NCBI RefSeq assembly: GCF_002197685.1
Contig: NZ_NBBI01000004.1
Location: forward strand, 186,001-250,000
DNA length: 64,000 bases
Reading direction: 5' to 3'
DNA from: Sphingomonas dokdonensis
GTDB lineage: Bacteria > Pseudomonadota > Alphaproteobacteria > Sphingomonadales > Sphingomonadaceae
Below the pieces are notes generated by a model, which was given only the letters and a program-made list of their open reading frames with translations, had not been told where the DNA came from and did no database searches. Positions 28,319-36,556 of this stretch are shown here, in pieces. Position 1 is the first letter of the stretch; each line of letters starts with the position of its first letter. The position numbers and the translations under genes were made by a program.

Positions 28319-29827
28319 ATGACCGATCTGGCCGCCCCGGCGGCGCTCGCCGAGCCCCCTGCCACCCCAGCCCCCGTCGACCGCCGCGGCATGGCGCTCT
28401 ACGGTGTTCTCGGCTTCGCGGCGGGGCTGCCCTTCTACATGTTTTCCACCGTGCTGGCGCTCCGGCTGCAGGCGCATGGCGTGGTCCTCGCCGTCATCGG
28501 CTTCTTCGCCTGGGTGCAGTTGCTGCCGACGCTGAAGTTCGTCTGGGCGCCGCTGCTCGATCGCTACGCCATCCCCGGCTTTGCGCGCTTCTACGGTCAG
28601 CGGCGCGGCTGGATGATGCTGGCGCAGCTCGGCATCTTTACCTCGCTCGTCGCGATGGCGCTGACCGCCAGCGACGCCAGTCTTGCGCTCACCGCGCTGT
28701 TCGCCGTGCTGCTGGCGTTCTGGACGACCACGCTGGAGATCGCCGCCGACGCCTGGCGTATCGAGCTGTACCCGACGCAGGACGAGCAAGGGCCGATCGT
28801 CGCGGCAAACCTGTGGGGCTATCGCGGCGCCATGGTCGCGGCGGGCAGCGGCGCGCTGCTGCTTGCCGATTGGGGTGGCTGGACGATCGCCTATCTCGCC
28901 ATCGCCGCGGCCGCGTTTCTCCCCTTCCCGATCCTCGCGGCGATGCGCGGGGACACCGCTGACGCACGCGATCGCCTGCCCGCGCTGGTCACCGGCGTCA
29001 TCGCCAGCATCGCCATCATCGCGGCGACGGCGGCAATCACCGCCGTCATCGGCTGGGTCATCCTCTCGTCCGCAGCGGGCGCCGGCGTCGATGCCGATAC
29101 CAACGTCACGCCTTGGGTGCTCGGCTGCTGCATGCTCCCGTTCCTGCTCATGGCCGCCGCCCTGCCGCAGATCCGCCGCGCCCCCGCCGACGCGCCGATC
29201 CGCCGCTCGGCGCTGCTTGGCCCCTATGTCGATTTCTTCTGGCGCTACGGCTTTGCCGCGCTGACGCTGATGGCCTTTGTCTCGCTCTATCGCATGGGCG
29301 ACGTGCTCGCGCTGAACCTGTCCAAACCGATGATCAAGGATCTCGGCTATTCGCTGTCGCAGATCGGCCGGGCGGACAGCGTCGTCGCGCTCGCCGCCAG
29401 TGCGATCGGCGTCGGGCTCGCCGGCTGGCTGGTCACGCGCTATTCGATGATGTGGATGCTGGCGCTCGGCGCATTGGTGGCGGCGATCGGTAATTTCGGC
29501 TTCGTCTGGCTCGCCCAGCAACCGGTCAGCGAGGGAATGCTCTACATCGCGACCGGCGCCGATCAGTTCGGCAACGGCTTTGCCGGCGCGGTGTTCGTCG
29601 TCTATCTCTCGCTGTTGGTGAACCCGCGCTTCCCCGGCGCGCAATATGCCTTTCTCACCGGCTTCGCCTTCCTCCTGCCGCGCCTCCTGTCGGGCGCTGG
29701 CGGCACGATCGTCGGCCAGATCGGCTACGACAATTTCTTCCTTCTCTCGGGCGCGCTCAGTCTCGTGGCGGTGATCTTCCTGCCGCTGCTCGCGCGCATC
29801 CGTCCCCGCACCGAAGAGGCCGCATGA
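28319..29827 (+). CDS. ampG: AmpG-like muropeptide MFS permease
   Basis: A 502-residue inner-membrane transporter with about 12-14 predicted membrane segments. The signature resembles AmpG: GFAAGLPFYMFSTVL in the first segment, then TLKFVWAPLLDRY and the charged EIAADAWRIELYP. By family knowledge it imports GlcNAc-anhydroMurNAc peptides from the periplasm. It is divergent from the murK operon (140 bp apart) and overlaps the next gene by four bases. Confidence 0.85.
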   Translation: MTDLAAPAALAEPPATPAPVDRRGMALYGVLGFAAGLPFYMFSTVLALRLQAHGVVLAVIGFFAWVQLLPTLKFVWAPLLDRYAIPGFARFYGQRRGWMMLAQLGIFTSLVAMALTASDASLALTALFAVLLAFWTTTLEIAADAWRIELYPTQDEQGPIVAANLWGYRGAMVAAGSGALLLADWGGWTIAYLAIAAAAFLPFPILAAMRGDTADARDRLPALVTGVIASIAIIAATAAITAVIGWVILSSAAGAGVDADTNVTPWVLGCCMLPFLLMAAALPQIRRAPADAPIRRSALLGPYVDFFWRYGFAALTLMAFVSLYRMGDVLALNLSKPMIKDLGYSLSQIGRADSVVALAASAIGVGLAGWLVTRYSMMWMLALGALVAAIGNFGFVWLAQQPVSEGMLYIATGADQFGNGFAGAVFVVYLSLLVNPRFPGAQYAFLTGFAFLLPRLLSGAGGTIVGQIGYDNFFLLSGALSLVAVIFLPLLARIRPRTEEAA

Positions 29828-30846
29828 TCCAGGACATCACCGCCCGCGCCTTCGCGCCCGCCGCTGCCGCGGTGGAGGCCGGGCGCATCCCGGGCGCCGC
29901 GCTCGGCCTCGTCACCGCCGACGGCCAGCGCGCCGTCGAACTCACCGGCCTCGCGCAGCGCGTACCGACCGAGGAGCCACTCACCCGCGATCACTGGTTC
30001 GATCTCGCCTCGGTCAGCAAGGTGATCGCCACCACCACCTTTATCCTGAAGCTGGCGGACGAAGGCCGGCTCGATCTCGATCGCCCGCTCACCGATGCGA
30101 TCCCAGACCTCCGCCAATATGATATCGCGAACGCGCCCGAACGCCGCCTCACCTTCCGCGATTGCCTCGTCCACCGCACCTTTCTGCCCGCGGTCGAGCC
30201 GATCTACACCTATGGCGACGATCCCGCGCGCCTGCGCGCCTTCGTCCTCCAGCGCGAGTGGCGCCACGGCCCGCCGGTCTATTCTGACATCAACTTCATC
30301 CTGCTCGGCATCGCGGTTGAGCGGCTGACCGGCGCCGGGCTCGATGCCTGGCCGCTCAGCAATGGCCTCTCCTGGGGCCCGCCCCCCGGCCCCGCCGTCG
30401 CCACCGAACATTGCCAATGGCGCGGCCGCGTCCTGAAGGGCGAGGTGCACGACGAAAATTGCTCGGCGATGGGCGGCCGCACCGGCCACGCCGGCCTCTT
30501 CGGCACGATCGACGGCGTCCTCGATTTCGCGCAAGTCCTGCTCGACGGCTCGGGCGCCTCGCCCGCCATGCTCGAGGCGATCCGCACGCCCGTGGAGGGC
30601 CACCGCACCGCCGGCTGGGAAATCCGCTTTCCCGGCTGGTCCGGCGGCCAGACCTGCTCGCCCGGCACGATCGGCCACACCGGCTTCACCGGCACCGGAT
30701 TATGGGTCGATTTCGATCGCGGCCTCGCCTGGACGCTGCTCACCAACCGCGTTCACCCGACCCGTCATTTTGACAGCGGCATCTTCGATCTGCGCCCGGA
30801 AACGGGCGAGGCCGTCATCGCCGCATTCGAGGCCAAATTGCGCTAA
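29824..30846 (+). CDS. Beta-lactamase-like serine hydrolase
   Basis: A 340-residue protein of the class C beta-lactamase/DD-peptidase fold. The SxxK motif is SVSK (LASVSKVIATT), the YxN-like motif is YSD (VYSDINF), and HTG (IGHTGFTGTG) stands in for KTG. No signal peptide is visible at the N-terminus (MIQDITARAF), so it is probably cytoplasmic. Coupled to ampG by an ATGA overlap, it could be an amidase, LD/DD-carboxypeptidase or esterase acting on imported muropeptides. The true substrate is unknown. Confidence 0.8.
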   Translation: MIQDITARAFAPAAAAVEAGRIPGAALGLVTADGQRAVELTGLAQRVPTEEPLTRDHWFDLASVSKVIATTTFILKLADEGRLDLDRPLTDAIPDLRQYDIANAPERRLTFRDCLVHRTFLPAVEPIYTYGDDPARLRAFVLQREWRHGPPVYSDINFILLGIAVERLTGAGLDAWPLSNGLSWGPPPGPAVATEHCQWRGRVLKGEVHDENCSAMGGRTGHAGLFGTIDGVLDFAQVLLDGSGASPAMLEAIRTPVEGHRTAGWEIRFPGWSGGQTCSPGTIGHTGFTGTGLWVDFDRGLAWTLLTNRVHPTRHFDSGIFDLRPETGEAVIAAFEAKLR

Positions 30847-30891
30847 GGACAGGCCGACCCACACCCGATGCGCAGTCGCCGGCGGCCAAAT

Positions 30892-32337
30892 CTAATGCGC
30901 CTCCGCGACCGCCACCAGCGCCGCATCGATCGCCGCGGTGGCGCTCACATCACCCGGCATGTCGTTGGCATAAGCGGCAAAGGTAAACTGCCGCCCGCTT
31001 CTCGCCGTGAAATACCCGGCCAGCGCATTGGCCGCATTCAGCGACCCCGTCTTGGCGAACAGCTTGCCCTCCAGCAGCGTACCCTTGAACCGGTTGCGCA
31101 ACGTCCCGTCCTGCCCCGCGATCGGCAGCGTCTGCCGCCACGCCGCACCCCACGGCTGCCCCGCCCCCCAGCGCAGCAGCGTCACGCTCGCCCGCGGCGT
31201 CACGCGGTTGTAGTTCGACATCCCCGAGCCATCGCCAAAGTCATATTGCCAGCGCGCAATCCCGGCTTCTTTCAACACCTTGTCCATCGCCGCATGCCCA
31301 TCCGCGACCGACCCGCTGCCCGAAACTGAGCCCACCCGGCGCAGCAACAACTCGGTGTGCAAATTCTGGCTCACCTTGTTGGTATGCACCAGATCCTCGC
31401 CCAGCGACGCCGGCACCACCCGCGCCAGCACCGGCGCGAGCGGCGGCTTCGCCGCTGGCGCGCCGCCACGCACGGCGGGATCGTCCGCCGGCATCAAGGC
31501 GCGATGCCGCACGCCTACCTTGCCCGTGACCCGCACCCCCGCCGCCCGCAGCAGCGCCGCCAGCCGCCACGCTGCCCGATGCGCCGGATCGTCCACCCCC
31601 ACCGCGATTTCATAGGGCGCCGCATCCGCCGGGATCGTTCCCGTCAGCCGCAGCAGGTCACTCCCCGGCTCGCGCATATAGCCGATCGACCTCTTGCCCC
31701 CGGCCGGCACCGTAACCACCCGATTATCAAGCCGAAAATAGCCGTCACCCGTCGCCTCGGCCGCCGCGCCGACTGCGCCCGGCCGGATCGTCACCGCCAC
31801 CTCATTGTCGTCGATCGTCAGCGCCGAGACGGCCGTACCGTACTTCCCCACCATGTTGTTCCAGCTCATCCCGGCGGGCCAGTGCTCGTCGGGAAAGGCG
31901 GTGTCGTCGCCGATCACATCACCCACCACCCGCGTCTCGCGAGCCACCGCCTCGGCCAAGGTCGACAGGCAATCGCTTTGGCAATTCGCCGCGCTGGAAA
32001 GCCGCGCGTCTCCCGCCCCGATCAGCACCACGTCGCGCGCCGGACCGCGCGGCTCCAGCCGCACGCTCGCCCCCGCGCCAGCATCCGGCGCGCTGGTATC
32101 CAGCATCGCAAAGGCCGTCGCCGTCGTATAAAGCTTGGTATTCGAGGCCGGCACGAACCGCTCGTCCGGCCGCACCGCGACCACCTCGCGCCCCGCCTCG
32201 TCCACCACCAACAGGCCGATCCGCGTACCTTCTGCCGCCGTTGCGAGCGCCGCCGAAACCTCCGGTGACACCGACGGAGCAGGCGCGGGAGCATCGGCCG
32301 CAGCGGCAGCCAGAAGCGGCAACAGGATCAGCATCAT
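30892..32337 (-). CDS. dacB: D-alanyl-D-alanine carboxypeptidase/endopeptidase (PBP4, DacB)
   Basis: A 481-residue peptidase S13 enzyme acting in the periplasm. A short hydrophobic signal sequence (MMLILLPLLAAAAAD) is followed by the catalytic SNTK in VPASNTKLY, SGMSNYN, and KTG in AKTGSLNAAN. It hydrolyses terminal D-Ala or D-Ala-mDAP cross-links. The start overlaps the end of the LysR gene (ATGATG at 32337-32332), with AGGAG upstream; the long open frame further up is LysR's other frame. Being last in a D-amino-acid operon and translationally coupled to its regulator is unusual for a cell-wall enzyme and suggests a scavenging role. Confidence 0.92.
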   Translation of the reverse strand: MMLILLPLLAAAAADAPAPAPSVSPEVSAALATAAEGTRIGLLVVDEAGREVVAVRPDERFVPASNTKLYTTATAFAMLDTSAPDAGAGASVRLEPRGPARDVVLIGAGDARLSSAANCQSDCLSTLAEAVARETRVVGDVIGDDTAFPDEHWPAGMSWNNMVGKYGTAVSALTIDDNEVAVTIRPGAVGAAAEATGDGYFRLDNRVVTVPAGGKRSIGYMREPGSDLLRLTGTIPADAAPYEIAVGVDDPAHRAAWRLAALLRAAGVRVTGKVGVRHRALMPADDPAVRGGAPAAKPPLAPVLARVVPASLGEDLVHTNKVSQNLHTELLLRRVGSVSGSGSVADGHAAMDKVLKEAGIARWQYDFGDGSGMSNYNRVTPRASVTLLRWGAGQPWGAAWRQTLPIAGQDGTLRNRFKGTLLEGKLFAKTGSLNAANALAGYFTARSGRQFTFAAYANDMPGDVSATAAIDAALVAVAEAH

Positions 32338-33218
32338 TCCCGGTCGATCTCCTCTCGCAGGGTCGCGAGAAATTCGCTCGCCAGCGCAGACGGCGGCCGA
32401 TCGAGCAGGTGGATGGCATGAATGTCGAACGTCAGCGACGGCTTGAGCGGCCGCATCGACAGCCCGTCGGCTACCCACGCCTCGGCGGTGAAGCTGTCCA
32501 CCACCGTCACCCCCACCCCCGCGCGCACCAGCGCCGCCGCGATGTAGAACGTCCGCGCCGCCACCACTTCATCGAGCGCGATGCCGAGCCGATCGAGCTC
32601 GTCGGTCAACAGCGTGCCGATCGGCCCGCTTCCCGCCAGCGAGATGAACCGACGGCTTGCCAGCTCGGATAACTCCACGCGCGGCGGCGCGTCGGGCATC
32701 TCCTCCTCGCGATACAGCACCACCAGCTCGCCTTCGCCAAGCCAGGTGTTGCTCAGCGCCGCGCCCCGCGGCGGCTCGCTGGCGACGGCGATGTCGGTCT
32801 CGCGCTCGTACAATTTGCGCAGCAGATCGTCGTGGTGGACGGTCTGCAGGTCGAAATGGACGTCGGGGTGCCGCTGGAGAAACCGCGAAACCGCCGCCGG
32901 CAGCGCGCCCAGCGCCAGGCTCGGCAATGCGGAGATGCGCAGCCGCCCGCCGCCGCCGCTGCGCATGTTACGCCCGGCCTCGCGCAACGCGCGCACCCGC
33001 TCCTGGATCTCCGCCACATCGGCAAACAGATTGTGCGCGTCCTCGGTCGGCACCAGCCGGCCGCCGATCCGCTGAAAAAGATCAAAGCCGAGCAGCGTCT
33101 CGGCGTGCCGCAAGGTCTTCGAAACCGACGGCTGCGAGACGTTCAACGCGCGGGCCGCGGCGGAAACCGATCCGTTGACGTAAACGGCATGAAATATTTC
33201 GATATGGCGCAGGTTCAC
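32334..33218 (-). CDS. LysR-family regulator (DgcR-like)
   Basis: A 294-residue regulator. The N-terminal winged helix-turn-helix is clear (MNLRHIEIFHAVYVNGSVSAAAR, LNVSQPSVSKTLRHAE), followed by a periplasmic-binding-protein-like effector domain. Embedded between the symporter and dacB in the operon with dgcN/dgcA, it probably senses D-glutamate or an N-acyl derivative, as DgcR does in marine proteobacteria. Unlike typical LysR genes it is not divergent from its target but inside it. The only large divergent control region is at 40486-40756. Confidence 0.87.
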   Translation of the reverse strand: MNLRHIEIFHAVYVNGSVSAAARALNVSQPSVSKTLRHAETLLGFDLFQRIGGRLVPTEDAHNLFADVAEIQERVRALREAGRNMRSGGGGRLRISALPSLALGALPAAVSRFLQRHPDVHFDLQTVHHDDLLRKLYERETDIAVASEPPRGAALSNTWLGEGELVVLYREEEMPDAPPRVELSELASRRFISLAGSGPIGTLLTDELDRLGIALDEVVAARTFYIAAALVRAGVGVTVVDSFTAEAWVADGLSMRPLKPSLTFDIHAIHLLDRPPSALASEFLATLREEIDRE

Positions 33219-33243
33219 AGGTGCGATCCTAGCGCCACCAGCC

Positions 33244-34494
33244 TCACTCGACCACCCGCCCGCGGAACCGCGCCTCGTCCAAGCCCCCTTCCGCCCGCGC
33301 CACCAGCGTCGCGACGGTAAGGTTGGCGGAGGCCGACGGCACCGTGCGCGTCATGTCGAGCAGCCGATCGAACGGCAGCACCAGGCCGACTACCAGCGCG
33401 GTCTGCTCCGCTCCCACCCCCACCGCCGAGAGCATCGCCGCCAGCATGAAGAGCGAGGCGGACGGCACCGGCGCCGTACCGAATGCCGCGAGCGCGCCGG
33501 TCACCAGCATCACCACCAGCATCTGCGCATCGGGAACGATGCCGAGCGCCTGAAGCGCGAACTGCCCCAGCAGCCCGACATACATCGCCGTGCCATCCTT
33601 TCCGATCGCCGCGCCCAGCGGCAGCACGGTGGAGGCAACCGGCCGCGCCACGCCCAAATTGTCCTGCGCCACGCGCAGCGCGACCGGCAGCGTCGCAGAC
33701 GATGAGGCGGTCGAAAACGCGATTGCCAGCGCATCCACGATGCCGCGATAGAAACGCACCACCGGCAGCCGCGCCACCAGCGCGATCAGCCCGGCATGCA
33801 CCACCAGCATCTGCGCCAGCGACGCCGCAACGACGCACAGCGCCAGCCATCCGACGTTGACGAACATCGCCGCGCCATTCGCCGCCACCGCATTGGCGAT
33901 CAGGGCAAACACGCCGAATGGCGTCACCTCCATCACGATGCGCACGATATGCATCAGCGCTGCGGCGAGCCCCTGGAGCAGCGCCACCACCGGCTTACCC
34001 GCCTCGCCCGACAACACGCTGCCGATGCCAAGCAGGATGGCGGTAAAGATGATTGCCAGCATGTCACCCTTGGCGAGCGCCTCGATGATATTGGCGGGGA
34101 CGATCGAGAGCAACTGGTCGCTTGGCGATACGGCCGTGCCAAGCACGTGCGGCGCGACCCCGGCGAGCGCGATCCCCTCGCCCGGCCGCACCAGAAGCCC
34201 CATCGCCATCCCCAGCGACACCGCGATCAGCGTGGTCAGCGCGAACAAGCCAATTGTGCGCCCACCGATCGGGCCGAGACGCCGCGGATCGCCAAGCCCT
34301 GCAATGCCGGCGGCAATGGTGATCAGCACCACCGGCACGACCAGCATCTTGATCAGCCGGACGAACAGGTCGCCGACGATCTTCACCGCCGGCGCCGCCT
34401 CGGGCCAGAGCGCGCCGAGCAGAACACCGAGCACCAGCCCGGCCACCACCCGCTTCCACAAAGTTATCGCGAACCATCCACGCAGGATGGTCAC
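33244..34494 (-). CDS. Dicarboxylate/amino acid:cation symporter (glutamate type)
   Basis: A 416-residue inner-membrane carrier of the DAACS family (GltP/DctA). The serine-rich hairpin STASSSATLPVAL, the PLGAAIGKDGTAMY segment and the C-terminal DMTRTVPSASANLTVA are diagnostic. It begins with GTG at 34494, overlapping the dgcA stop by four bases (GTGA). A frame open upstream of that lies over dgcA and is not used. In this context D-glutamate or N-acyl-glutamate is the likely cargo. Confidence 0.88.
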   Translation of the reverse strand: MTILRGWFAITLWKRVVAGLVLGVLLGALWPEAAPAVKIVGDLFVRLIKMLVVPVVLITIAAGIAGLGDPRRLGPIGGRTIGLFALTTLIAVSLGMAMGLLVRPGEGIALAGVAPHVLGTAVSPSDQLLSIVPANIIEALAKGDMLAIIFTAILLGIGSVLSGEAGKPVVALLQGLAAALMHIVRIVMEVTPFGVFALIANAVAANGAAMFVNVGWLALCVVAASLAQMLVVHAGLIALVARLPVVRFYRGIVDALAIAFSTASSSATLPVALRVAQDNLGVARPVASTVLPLGAAIGKDGTAMYVGLLGQFALQALGIVPDAQMLVVMLVTGALAAFGTAPVPSASLFMLAAMLSAVGVGAEQTALVVGLVLPFDRLLDMTRTVPSASANLTVATLVARAEGGLDEARFRGRVVE

Positions 34495-35483
34495 GCCGGC
34501 GTTCCCCAGAAACCGGGCGCGGGCGGCTGCATCCAGCCGGCCTCGTCGCATACGCCACCTTCGCGATCGGCGGCCAGCCACAGCGGCCCATCCAAATCCA
34601 CGAACGACGCCCGCTCGGCCACCAGCATCGCCGGCGCGATGCCCAACGACGACGACACCATGCACCCCACCATCAGTCCAAACCCCATCTCCAGCGCCGC
34701 ATCGGCGAGCGCCAGCGCTTCGGTCAGACCGCCGGTCTTGTCGAGCTTGATGTTGACGTAATCATATCGCCCGCGCAGCCGCGGCAGGTCGGCGCGCGTG
34801 TGCAGCGCTTCGTCGGCGCAGATCGGGATCCGGCTGCCAAGCCCCTCCAGCCCGGCATCGTCGTCGGCCGGCACCGGCTGCTCCAGCAGGTCGACGCGAT
34901 AGCGCAGCAGTAGGTCCTGCCACCGCGCCACATCCTCAACCCGCCAGCTTTCGTTAGGGTCGACGATCAGCCGCGGTGCCGGCGCCACCGCGCGCACGGC
35001 GGCGAGCTGTGCCTCCGCCTCGTCGCGGTTCACCTTTACCTTGAGCAGCGGAACCGCTGCATGCCGCTCGGCCACCGTCGCCATCGCCTCGGGCGCATCG
35101 ATCCCGATCGTAATGGCAGACGCCAGCGCTTCGGGCGCGGCACGGCCGGCGAGCGCCGCCACGCTCGTGCCGGCGAGTCGCCCCTCCAGGTCCCACAGCG
35201 CGCAATCGACCGCATTGCGCGCCGCCCCAGCCGGCATTGCACGGGCGAGTTCCTCGCGAGAAGCCCCGCCCTCGATCAGCGAACGGATGTCTTCGATCGC
35301 AGCGAGCGAACCGTCGACCGTCTCGCCATAACGCGGATAGGGCACGCCCTCGCCCCGCCCGACATGATCGCCCTGCCGCACCGTAACGGTGACGACATCG
35401 GCCACCGTCTTCACCCCGCGCGAAATGCGGAACGGGGTGTGCAGCGCAAAGCCGTCGTGGCGCGCCTCAAGCGTACGCGACAT
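34491..35483 (-). CDS. dgcA: Enolase-superfamily epimerase: N-acetyl-D-glutamate racemase or dipeptide epimerase
   Basis: A 330-residue enzyme of the muconate-lactonizing subgroup. Catalytic residues fit the dipeptide-epimerase family: KxK at 148/150 (LLKVKVNRDE), metal ligands D175 (IVDPNES), E201 (LLEQPV) and D224 (ICADEAL), and K246/K249 (NIKLDK). Relatives epimerise L-Ala-D-Glu to L-Ala-L-Glu from murein, while DgcA racemises N-acetyl-D-Glu. The neighbouring DUF1611 gene matches the DgcN-DgcA pair. The start at 35483 (MSRTLEARHD) overlaps dgcN by 17 bases. Confidence 0.88.
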   Translation of the reverse strand: MSRTLEARHDGFALHTPFRISRGVKTVADVVTVTVRQGDHVGRGEGVPYPRYGETVDGSLAAIEDIRSLIEGGASREELARAMPAGAARNAVDCALWDLEGRLAGTSVAALAGRAAPEALASAITIGIDAPEAMATVAERHAAVPLLKVKVNRDEAEAQLAAVRAVAPAPRLIVDPNESWRVEDVARWQDLLLRYRVDLLEQPVPADDDAGLEGLGSRIPICADEALHTRADLPRLRGRYDYVNIKLDKTGGLTEALALADAALEMGFGLMVGCMVSSSLGIAPAMLVAERASFVDLDGPLWLAADREGGVCDEAGWMQPPAPGFWGTPA

Positions 35484-36486
35484 CGGCAGCCAGCAAGTGG
35501 TCGATGATCGTGTCGGCGCCGAAGCGGAACGGATCGGTGCACGGCAGGCCATGCTCGTCGGCGGTCGCGGCGAGCAGGCGAAACGCCTCGTCTTCGCCGT
35601 ATTTCGACGTGTTGAGCGCAATACCAACGAAGCGCACGTCCGGACTGGTCAGTCGCGCCACGCGCAGATTTGCCTCGATGCATTCGGCAAGGTCGACCAG
35701 CGGAAAGTGCGGCAGCCCGCGCATGTGCGGTCGGCTGGGATCGTGGCACATCACCAGCGCCTCGGCCTGCGCGCCATGGAGCAACCCGGTCGACACGCCC
35801 GCAAATGCCGGGTGGAACAGCGATCCCTGTCCTTCGATCAGATCCCAGCCGTTGTCCGTCCGCGCCGGCGCCAGATCCTCGATCGCGCCCGCGATAAAGT
35901 CTGCCACCACCGCGTCGAGCGGCACGCCATCACCCGCGATCAGGATGCCGGTCTGCCCCGTTGCGCGGAAATCGGCCGTCACACCGCGGCTGCGCAGCGC
36001 GTCGCGCAGGCACAACGTCGTGTACATCTTTCCGACCGAACAATCGGTACCCACCGTCAGCAGTCGCTTGCCCGCGCGCTTCTTGCCATTGCCCACCGGC
36101 AGGTCCCGCCGCGGATCGCGGATGTCGAACAGCTGCACGCCCGCCGCCTTGGCAGCTTGAACCAGCCGGGGCTCGTCCTTCAATCGCTGGTGCAGCCCAC
36201 ACGCCAGGTTCATGCCCGCCGCGATCGCCGCCAGCGCATCCGCCATCATCCATTCGGGAAAACGCCCGCCCGCATTGGCGATGCCCAGTACCAGCGTCCT
36301 GGCGCCCGCCGCCGCCCCCGCGGCCGCATCCATGCGCGGCAGATCGAAGCTGAACGGGCAATCGTCATGGCGCCATTCGCCGACGCAATCCTCGCGTCGG
36401 AACGTGGCAAGGCCGCGCGAGGTTTTGAGGCCGAACTCGTCGTCGGAGTGGCCGAGGTACAGCAGATATGGAGCCGGAATGGTCAT
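35467..36486 (-). CDS. dgcN: DUF1611 protein, D-glutamate N-acetyltransferase DgcN
   Basis: A 339-residue cytoplasmic protein of the DUF1611 family. A Rossmann-like N-terminal part (YLLYLGHSDDEF...LVLGIANAGGRFP) precedes a P-loop-containing domain with GTDCSVGKMYTT; later DLIEGQGSLFHPA and GIALNTSKYGED are conserved. DgcN was recently shown to N-acetylate D-glutamate in a D-Glu catabolic route with DgcA. The start at 36486 (MTIPAPYLL) follows family N-termini; a longer TTG start at 36525 is less likely. Confidence 0.85.
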   Translation of the reverse strand: MTIPAPYLLYLGHSDDEFGLKTSRGLATFRREDCVGEWRHDDCPFSFDLPRMDAAAGAAAGARTLVLGIANAGGRFPEWMMADALAAIAAGMNLACGLHQRLKDEPRLVQAAKAAGVQLFDIRDPRRDLPVGNGKKRAGKRLLTVGTDCSVGKMYTTLCLRDALRSRGVTADFRATGQTGILIAGDGVPLDAVVADFIAGAIEDLAPARTDNGWDLIEGQGSLFHPAFAGVSTGLLHGAQAEALVMCHDPSRPHMRGLPHFPLVDLAECIEANLRVARLTSPDVRFVGIALNTSKYGEDEAFRLLAATADEHGLPCTDPFRFGADTIIDHLLAADVAYA

Positions 36487-36556
36487 GATGCCGGACGATA
36501 AATGGCTGGCGCGCTCACCCGCCAATCGTGCTCACAGCTGTGCCTATAACGCAAGG

